From NCBI GenBank assembly GCA_001692895.1, contig KV748247.1, forward strand, positions 372,001 through 436,000: a DNA stretch of 64,000 nucleotides. Reading direction: 5' to 3'. The translations under genes and the position numbers were made by a program. The notes below the pieces were generated by a model that worked only from the letters and a program-made list of their open reading frames with translations, was not told the DNA's origin and searched no databases. Each line of letters begins with the position of its first letter. The stretch's first letter is position 1. This document shows, in pieces, positions 50,927-57,946 of the stretch. The stretch comes from Cenococcum geophilum 1.58. Taxonomy: Eukaryota > Ascomycota > Dothideomycetes > Gloniales > Gloniaceae.

Positions 50927-51113
50927 TGTTAGTTATATAGGGTAACTCACCAATAATGACTACTCGAGTAGGTTATAGTGATGTTGGTTAATAAAGCTTA
51001 TTAATTGGAATAAGGAAGGGCAAGGAACTTAAGGCTCCTCGCTACGCTAGTGCCGCGGCGACACGTGATGGCAACTTGCCATTATATAACGGTAACTTGC
51101 CTCATTTCTAACA
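50927..51113 (-). repeat. F 5' LTR (187 bp)
   Basis: It runs from TGTTAGTTATAT to ATTTCTAACA on the plus strand, with canonical TG..CA ends. It pairs with 45,011-45,197; the differences are transitions. Confidence 0.92.
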
Positions 51114-51118
51114 GAAGT

Positions 51119-51402
51119 AAAGTTATATAAAAAACCCTATATTATCTAGGTAGTTACTAGTATACTTTTAATATGCTTCTAATACGTCTTCTAGCAATCC
51201 TTATATCTTTTCTCTAGTTATGTTTTTTCCTTATTAAGGTTTTTTAGGAGTTTAAAGTAAGGGTTAGATAGATAGATAATATATAGCGGCATACTAATAT
51301 CTCTCTAATATCTCCTAAACCCCTTCTGGGATAAGCCCTTATAATCTCCCTACTATAAGGTAATAGCAATTAGGGGCCGACTATAAGAAGGGAGGGGGGC
51401 AA
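51119..51402 (+). other. E 3' end with polypurine tract
   Basis: It contains GTTTTTTCCTTATTAAGGTTTTTTA-like sequence near 51,224-51,250, also present in B near 10,016-10,041. The polypurine tract AAGAAGGGAGGGGGGCAA lies at 51,385-51,402, directly before the 3' LTR. Confidence 0.65.
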
Positions 51403-51617
51403 TATAAGGGATATTATTGCGGACACCTTAGGATGCCCTTAGGATAACCCCTAGACGCCCCTTAAATAGTTACTAGTTATATACTAAAGGCACGTATCTA
51501 TAGTATATAGTCTCCACAATCCTAAAGGCCTTACCTTTTTAAGGATTTATCTCTGTTAGTAATATATTCTATTCTAATTATATCCTTATAGCCCCCTATC
51601 TATAAAGTCCCCTTATA
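51403..51617 (+). repeat. E 3' LTR (215 bp)
   Basis: It pairs with 35,395-35,609. TTAAGGATTTATCTCTG near 51,539-51,555 holds the conserved box; its TAAGGATTT is an exact reverse complement of part of E's post-LTR site. Confidence 0.92.
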
Positions 51618-51927
51618 AAACATTATAGAACAATTATATATTTACTCACGTATATTTAGTATAGGAAAAAGGGTAGCAACCGGACAGAGCTGTAATCGTA
51701 ATATATATTAACTTTTTCTCCGTATAACAAGAATAGTATAGTATAACTTCACTAAGTAATAGAATAAATATTACTAACTAGTTATAATAATTAGACGCAG
51801 AGGATTTAATAGGAGGTATTAAGAATAATAAAGGTTATTAAACCAAAAATAGGAATACTATACCTCTAATAAACAACTTAGATATAGAAGGTATCTTTAA
51901 GGACAAAGATAAAAAGGAGGGGGATGG

Positions 51928-52347
51928 TATTACGGACCTTATATTAGTAGTAGTATAACTACTAAAAGTAGATTTAAACGGGTTAGTTAAGATAATACGG
52001 GAGGCACTAGAACCAATTAAGCTATAGGATAAAAGGTAGCTAAGTTATATAGCTAGTTACGTTATAAGTTTAAAATATAAGAACGTAGGAATATAGGAAC
52101 GTAATATACTAACGTACTAACGTACTAATATACTAAACCCTTTACTATAAGGAGGAGTTATATACCTAAAAATACACGGTCTCTATAGATAGTTTCTCTT
52201 TTTTATAATAAATCTTAGAATATAATTAGAGTTAATCTATTAGGCAACTACTCCACTAGTTATTATTACGTTGTTAACTTCTTATTTACTTATATACCTA
52301 GCCTATTAACAAGTCTACCGTAGTATTTTCTATAAGGCTTTATTACA
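51928..52347 (+). repeat. A4 3' LTR (420 bp)
   Basis: It starts TATTACGGACC after the polypurine tract AAAAAGGAGGGGGATGG (51,911-51,927) and ends CTTTATTACA. It matches the A1 LTR in the same orientation. It marks the outer right edge of the nest. Confidence 0.88.
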
Positions 52348-52487
52348 CTAGGGTATATAATAGGGAGTAGGTAAGCTAAGTATAAGTTATAAGGAGAGTT
52401 AATAAAAGAGAATAATATAGTAATAAGGGTAGGTAGTAGCCTTATACTAAGATAAACTAATAGGGAAGAAAGGAGGCTATAAGCCTA

Positions 52488-52552
52488 AGGAGCTTATAAG
52501 GGGTAGCTAAGGCCTAGCTAAAGGCTAGCCTTAGTAGCCCTTAAGAGCTCCT
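52488..52552. repeat. Imperfect 65-bp palindrome
   Basis: AGGAGCTTATAAGGGG.. on the left pairs with ..CCCTTAAGAGCTCCT on the right, with an inner CTAAGGC / GCCTTAG pair. It lies between A4 and G, is not part of any resolved element, and has no gene nearby. Confidence 0.6.
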
Positions 52553-52570
52553 AGAATATAGCTAAGTAAG

Positions 52571-52763
52571 TATTACGGCACTAAGCTTACGCGTTATTAT
52601 AGCTCGGCTAAGCGTATATATATATATAAGCATAGACCTAACCCCTAAGCGATATATATATATACTACCTTACCTCCTATATAGATCGTTATATAATATT
52701 ATTTATTAATAATATACAGTTACCTTATACCTCGTACTATAACAGTTAATACGTATTGTAATA
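52571..52763 (+). repeat. G 5' LTR (193 bp)
   Basis: It starts TATTACGGCACTAAGC and ends GTATTGTAATA. It contains a TATATATATATA stretch near 52,617-52,630. Confidence 0.9.
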
Positions 52764-53615
52764 GTATATCGTATTATCTTATACGCTCCTAGTAGGGCTT
52801 TATTTCTACTATTCTAAAACTATATTCTAAAGATACGACCCTACCCTAGGCGGGATTCTTACCCTTATTTTACGTTAATGCCAACCTAGTAAAATCTCTA
52901 TTAAATTTATTTAAGTTCTAGAGCTAATATCCTCCTCTTTATATCTATACGTTCTGAGTTTCTAAGCTAGCTATAGGGAGACACCCTATAGGCTATATTT
53001 CTTATGTTTTAACTATAGTGTCCTATAAGTCTGTTTTTAGCTATACTTTACGTCCTAAGTTTCTAAGCTAGCTATAGGGAGATACCCTACAGGCTATATT
53101 CCTTATGCCTTAATTATAGTATAAGACTATAGGTTACCGATCTCTGTCCCTATCTCCGTCTCCGTCTTTATCTCTGTTTTTGTCTTTAACAACAATATAC
53201 TTTAAGTTTACTGCGATAAGAATCTACGTCTTAACCTTAATCTCCGTACTCTAAGCCTTTTAAATCTATACCTTAACCTTAATCTCCGCAACTTTAAGCC
53301 TTTTGAGAGTTAATATCCATAATACGCCCCGCGGTTACAATTTTTTTTATCTCCTCCGTTTTCCATATTAGTTTCGCTCCTTTACCTTAGATTTATATTA
53401 TATCTAGCACTTAAGATAAGTGCTAGCGGAGAGCGATATAGTAGGGATATAGGTAGGACGGTCTAAGGACTGTAAGGATAAGGACCTTTACGGACTAGAA
53501 GGACGAGAACCTTTAAGGACCAAAAGGATAAAGATATATAATCTATTTTTTTTACCTCCGCATTTTTACTGCCGTTACTTAGCTCACAGGAGCTCGTCTT
53601 AGAAGGGGGATATAC

Positions 53616-53808
53616 TGTTACAGCACTAACCTTACGCGTTGTTGTGGCTTAGCTAAGCGTATATATATATATAAGCACGGACTTAACCCCTAAGCAATGT
53701 GTATATATACTACCTCAGCTCCTATATAAACCCTCACACGATATTGTTTATTAATAATATACAGTTACCTTATACCTCGTACTATAATAGTTAGCATGTA
53801 CTGTAACA
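53616..53808 (+). repeat. G 3' LTR (193 bp)
   Basis: It starts TGTTACAGCACTAACC and ends TACTGTAACA, with intact TG..CA ends. It has the same length as the left copy. Confidence 0.9.
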
Positions 53809-53813
53809 GTAAG

Positions 53814-53880
53814 GGACTAAAAGTACCCTTATATATTTACCTTATCTATACTATTTATTAAGAAGCTAAAAAGAGGTTTA
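53814..53880 (+). pseudogene. Short gypsy RT fragment
   Basis: TATTTACC.. and then CTATACTATTTATTAAGAAG..AAAAGAGG matches the start of C's RT near 13,660-13,732 (the LFIKKLKRGL region). It is about 65 bp, ends at the palindrome at 53,884, and is a relic of another chromovirus. Confidence 0.5.
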
Positions 53881-53883
53881 AGA

Positions 53884-53921
53884 TAGCTAAAAGGAAATAC
53901 TTAAGTATTTCCTTTTAGCTA
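53884..53921. repeat. Perfect 38-bp palindrome at a LINE end
   Basis: TAGCTAAAAGGAAATACTT is followed immediately by its exact reverse complement with no spacer. The right half equals the terminal sequence shared by both LINE-like copies (53,903 and 56,594), so the left half looks like the same terminus in inverted orientation, in head-to-head contact. Confidence 0.9.
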
Positions 53922-54608
53922 GTTTTATATATTCTACCTTTACCAAACTAATATATCTTTATATCTTTAGGTCTACCTTATATACTATACTTTTTAGGTA
54001 TATTAAAAGATCTAGGGGGGGTAGTAGGAGTATCTAGTAATTTATTAGCGTACTATCTACAGCTAGGTATCGGTATTTAGTCTCTAAGGGGCTAAAAGGG
54101 GTATATCCTTTAGTGTCCTCCTATTAGATCTTATATACTATTTAGAACTACTAAAAAACTCCTTAGCCTATAAGCTATATTAATACTACTTATAGAGAGT
54201 ATAAGTAATATTATTTATATCTATATTAGTAAATAGCTAGTACCTTACTAAGTAGTAGCTATAGAAAAGTAGTATATAGTATACTAACTAAATAGGCTAT
54301 CTATAAGTGTATTAAGGTATAGTATTTAGAATATANATACTTACTAGCTATATATTTAGGCTTAAAATCTCTATCTATAGTAGNAANGCGGCNATAGATT
54401 TTACCTTTATTAGTCCTTTATATAGGAGGAGTATTAGTATTAACTATAGGGTATTCTATATAGCTACGTCTTATATTTTCACTACCTCCTTCTATTATTG
54501 CTTTTATTTAAGGTCTACCTATTTTGTAATAAGTATAGTAGATCTTTANTTATACTAATAGCCTCTTATCCTCTATTACTATAGTAGTACTCTACTAGTA
54601 TATTATCT
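53903..54608 (-). mobile_element. LINE-like remnant, copy 1 (3' end, ~0.7 kb)
   Basis: It aligns almost end to end with 56,594-57,300, starting at the same base (AAGTATTTCCTTTTAGCTAG). Alignment stops near 54,608 at unrelated sequence. Two copies with a common 3' end and different 5' limits are typical of 5'-truncated non-LTR retrotransposons. The assignment as LINE comes from the longer copy. Several ambiguous bases (N) occur here. No open frame survives. Confidence 0.55.
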
Positions 54609-55034
54609 CGGTCCCAGACGATCAGCCAATTATAAGCTGCTTACATAACAGATTAATCATCTTATGTTGTTGTCGTCTGGTAGACGGTTCGGAAATTTGT
54701 TAGTCCCTCGCGCCAATTTATATGTAATTCTTATACAAACTCGCGCGCCATACTAAATTTTCAGCCATTAATTAACAACGAACCAACGCCTTTATAAATA
54801 ATCGGCCAACGTTATGTTTTAGAGCTTTGTAGGGCGATTCTAATGCTACCAAAATTATTGCGAACGGCTTGGTGGTTATTGCTATATTTCGCCTAAAATA
54901 TTACCACCAAAACAGTAAACATTCAGCTAGAGCCACTAATTCTTAATATTTATAGTAGATAAACACCTAAATAGCTAATGCATTGTATCTAGACTAACTC
55001 TGGGCCTTATTACCTGCTTTATTGCTCCTCCGCT
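54609..55034. other. Unassigned segment left of the minisatellite
   Basis: It is less TA-biased than its neighbours. It begins with an imperfect hairpin, CCAGACGATC .. GTCGTCTGG, at about 54,614-54,681. GACGATCAGCCA at 54,617-54,628 is, in reverse complement, 11 of 12 bases like the Crypton left end at 57,947. I see no gene; the reading frames running into the repeat array have no ATG upstream of it. Confidence 0.4.
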
Positions 55035-56449
55035 GCCTGCACAAACGCCTGCACAAAAGCTTGCACGAACGCCTGCACGAATGCCTATACAAAGCTCTAT
55101 ATAAAGCTCTGCACGAGGCTCTGCTTGAAGGTCTGGTCGAAGGTCTGGTCGAAGGTCTGATCAAAGGTCTGGTCGAGGGTCTGGTCAAGGGTCTGGTCGA
55201 AGGTCTGGTCGAAGGTCTGGTCGAAGGTCTGGTCGAAGGTCTGGTCGAGGGTCTGGTCAAGGGTCTGGTCGAGGGTCTGGTCGAAGCTCTGGTCGAGGGT
55301 CTGGTTAAAGCTCTGGTCGAGGGTCTGGTTGAAGCTCTGGTCGAAGCTCTGGTTGAAGCTCTGGTCGAAGCTCTGGTTGAAGCTCTGGTCGAAGCTCTGG
55401 TTGAAGCTCTGGTCGAAGCTCTAGTTAAAGCTCTGGTCGAAGCTCTGGTTAAAGCTCTAGTTGAAGCTCTGGTTGAAGCTCTGCTTGAGGGTCGAAGCTC
55501 TGGTCGAAGCTCCGGTCGAGGGTCTGCTCGAAGCTCTGGTTGAGGGTCTGCTCGAAGCTCTGGTCGAGGGTCTGCTCGAAGCTCTGGTTGAGGGTCTGCT
55601 CGAAGCTCTGGTCGAGGGTCTGCTCGAAACTCTGGTCGAGGGTCTGCTCGAAGCTCTGCTTGAGGGTCTGCTTAAAGCTCTGGTCGAAGCTCTGGTTAAA
55701 GCTCTAGTTGAAGCTCTAGTCGAGGGTCTGGTCGAAGCTCTGGTTGAAGCTCTGGTTAAGGGTCTGGTTGAAGCTCTAGTTAAAGCTCTGGTTGAAGCTC
55801 TGGTCGAAGCTCTGGTTAAAGCTCTGCTTAAGGGTCGAAGCTCTGGTCGAAGCTCCGGTTGAGGGTCTGCTCGAAGCTCTGGTCGAGGATCTGCTTGAAA
55901 CTCTGGTCGAGGGTCTGCTCGAAGCTCTGCTTGAGGGTCTGCTTGAAGCTCTGCTCGAGGGTCGAAGCTCTGGTCGAAGCTCCGGTCGAGGGTCTGCTCG
56001 AAGCTCTGGCCGAGGGTCCGCTCAAAACTCTGGTCGAGGGTCTGGTTGAAGCTCTGGTTGAAGCTCTGGTTGAAGCTCTGGTTGAAGCTCTGGTTGAAGC
56101 TCTGGTCGAAGCTCTGGTCGAAGCTCAGGTCGAGGGTCTGGTCGAAGCTCTGGTCGAGGGTCTGGTCGAAGCTCTGGTCGAGGGTCTGGTCGAAGCTCTG
56201 CTCGAGGGTCTGCTTGAAGCTCTGGTCGAAGCTCTGGTTAAAGCTCTGGTCGAAGCTCTGGTTAAAGCTCTGGTCGAAGCTCTGGTCGAGGCTCTGGTCA
56301 AAGCTCTGGTCGAAGCTCTACACGAAGCTCTACACGAAGCTCTGCACGAGGCTCTGCTCAAAGCTCTGCACAAGGCTCTGCTCAAAGCTCTGCACAAGGC
56401 TCTACTCGAAGCTCTGCTCAAAACCTTATATAGAGCTTTAAAGCTCTAC
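55035..56449. repeat. 12-bp minisatellite, about 118 units (1.4 kb)
   Basis: The central unit is GAAGCTCTGGTC, with variants GAGGGTCTGGTC and GAGGGTCTGCTC. Edge units differ (GCCTGCACAAAC on the left, CTCTGCACAAGG on the right), so the middle is homogenised and the flanks diverged. Because 12 is a multiple of three and the unit lacks stops, long open frames appear on both strands. On the plus strand they give Leu-Val-Glu-Ala/Gly tetrapeptides. There is no ATG ahead of the array and three 7-bp phase breaks occur, so I treat it as non-coding. Confidence 0.92.
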
Positions 56450-56593
56450 TAACACACAGCACTAATATACTAGGATGGTTCTATAATTAGCTATATAACC
56501 GCCTATATAATTATTATTATTAATTCTATTTATTACCCAATTTGGTCCCTTTTTAAGTCTATATAGGAAAAAGCCCTATAAGGGGAAAACCCT
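56450..56593. other. Spacer between minisatellite and LINE-like copy 2
   Basis: AT-rich sequence with an ATTATTATTATTA run near 56,510-56,522 and a GGAAAAAGCCC..AAGGGGAAAACCC stretch just before the LINE-like terminus. No gene seen. Confidence 0.4.
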
Positions 56594-57946
56594 AAGTATT
56601 TCCTTTTAGCTAGTCCTACTCGTTCCATCTTCGCCTAGCTAGTATATCTTTATATCTTCTAGTCTACCTTATATACTATGCTTTCTAGGTATATTAGAAA
56701 ATCTAAAGGGGGTAGTAGAAGGGTCTAGCAATTCGCTAGTAAGCTGCCTATAGCTAGGCGGGGGTATTTAGTACTTAAGGGGCTAGAATAGGGCGTATTA
56801 TTTAGTGTCCTCCTATTAGATCTTATATGCTATTTAAAACTACTAACGAATTCCTTTACCTATAAGCCATTTTACTACTACCTATAAGCCCCTACTTATA
56901 AAGAGTATCTAAGTAATATTATTTATACCTATATTAGTAAGTAGCTAGTTCCTTACNAAGCGNTAACTNTANAATAGNAGTATATAGTATACTAATTAAA
57001 TAGGCCACCCGTATATATATTAAGGTAAGATATTTAGAATATAGATATTAGCTACATATTTAGACCTAAAACCTTTATCTATAGTAGAAAGGCGGCCATA
57101 GATTTTACCTTTATTAGTCCTTTATATAGGGAGAGAGTTAGTATTAACTATAGGGTATTCTATATAGCTGCGTTATATATTTTTACTACCTTCTTCTATT
57201 ATTGCTTCTATTTAAGATCTGCCTATCTTATCTATATTAGTAACCCCCTATCCTCTATTACTATTATAGCGCTCTACTAGTATAGCGCTAGGTCTCCACT
57301 TAGTAAGCTAATAGTTCCTATATTCTTTTTCTCTCTCTATTACTTATAGGTAGAGGGCTTCCTAACTAGTATATTTAGGCGTATCGCCCCTTTAAGGGGC
57401 TATTGCTTTATATATATATCTCGTTCCTTATATATATTTTAGTATATATTATATATTTTCTTCTACTAGGTAGTCTTATACTATAACTACTCTCTATATA
57501 GTAGTTAAGTTAATATATATCGACCCGGATCGGACTTTCCTATTACTATTATACTACTATCTAACGACCTAGATCGTCTATACGAACTATATCTTAGTTA
57601 TCTCTTAACTTATAACTAAATATCTTATTAAATATCTTATTACCTATTTCTATTACCTATTTTAACTTACTTATCTAGATCTACCTAATATATATAAAGA
57701 GCTTCTAGAGCCCTCTTTAATAGACAGAGTTTATATCCTTAATTAACTGTTTAATAATATATAAGTCTAGTAGTAGAACTAATGCTTTATATTCTAGTAT
57801 AGCGCGTAGTATTCTTCTATAGGCCCCTATAGTTCTATATAGGTACTAGTTTTATAGCTTAGCTAGTAGCGCTAAAGAGCTTTTTATTAATACCTTGCTA
57901 TTTAGTCTTAGGCCCTTAATCTAGGAGCTATATAGTATTAACTGCC
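56594..57946 (-). mobile_element. Tad-like LINE remnant, copy 2
   Basis: It shares about 700 bp with 53,903-54,608 and extends further right. On the minus strand near 57,730-57,890 the degraded frame reads LALLAKL.N.YLYRTIGAYRR and then ILRAILEYKALVLLLDLYI. This matches the segment after the RT in Tad-clade fungal LINEs (a QN..LR...GAYR.TP...LE.EA.VPPL.LY type pattern, as established knowledge of the family). RNase H and a zinc finger would follow but are not recognisable. Ambiguous bases lie near 56,955-56,985. The right limit is the Crypton end at 57,947. Confidence 0.6.

Larger units (their letters stand above)
45011..51113 (-). mobile_element. F: complete Ty1/copia element, 6.1 kb, nested in E
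   Basis: 187-bp LTRs (45,011-45,197 and 50,927-51,113) and a perfect duplication GAAGT (45,006-45,010 and 51,114-51,118) define it. The coding strand is minus, with gag near the right LTR and RT/RNase H near the left. It is heavily RIP-altered internally. Its LTRs keep a GC-rich core. Confidence 0.92.
35395..51617 (+). mobile_element. E: Ty3/gypsy chromovirus expanded to 16.2 kb by nested insertions
   Basis: 215-bp LTRs flank it. The target duplication is AAATA on the left and AAACA on the right, a single C/T difference at a CA site. It carries gag and pol of the same lineage as B. It is inflated by a 0.93-kb insert (37,592-38,522), a solo LTR (43,665-43,924) and copia element F (45,011-51,113). 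Without them it is about 8.9 kb, with an unusually long 3' untranslated region. Confidence 0.92.
24861..52347 (+). mobile_element. A4: family A chromovirus, outermost layer of the nest
   Basis: Family A integrase resumes at 24,861, is split by copia element D (25,249-34,053), and continues to about 34,980 with the chromodomain. The 3' region is split by E (35,395-51,617). The 3' LTR is at 51,928-52,347. Joining the pieces reproduces the order and spacing of A1 and A3. Its 5' part lies left of the window beyond C. Confidence 0.88.
52571..53808 (+). mobile_element. G: miniature LTR retroelement (1.24 kb, TRIM-like)
   Basis: Two 193-bp LTRs (52,571-52,763 and 53,616-53,808) and a perfect duplication GTAAG (52,566-52,570 and 53,809-53,813) enclose only 852 bp. 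A purine run, AGAAGGGGGATATAC, lies directly left of the right LTR and sets the + orientation. No gag, RT or integrase remains. The interior has two 100-bp-period direct repeats (about 52,951-53,130) and a TCTCCG-type run near 53,143-53,190. It must have moved with enzymes supplied in trans; the parent family is not identified. Confidence 0.9.

Noticed and set aside
55828-56421. Minus-strand Ser/Arg/Thr-rich and Asp/Gln/Ser-rich frames
   Set aside because: Produced by the 12-bp repeat lacking stops in either strand; no independent evidence of coding.
55035-56449. CRISPR-like periodicity
   Set aside because: Contiguous 12-bp units without spacers in a eukaryotic repeat region; it is a minisatellite.
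54330-56990. Ambiguous bases as possible variation
   Set aside because: They cluster in the two near-identical LINE copies and most likely reflect collapsed or uncertain assembly, not biology.
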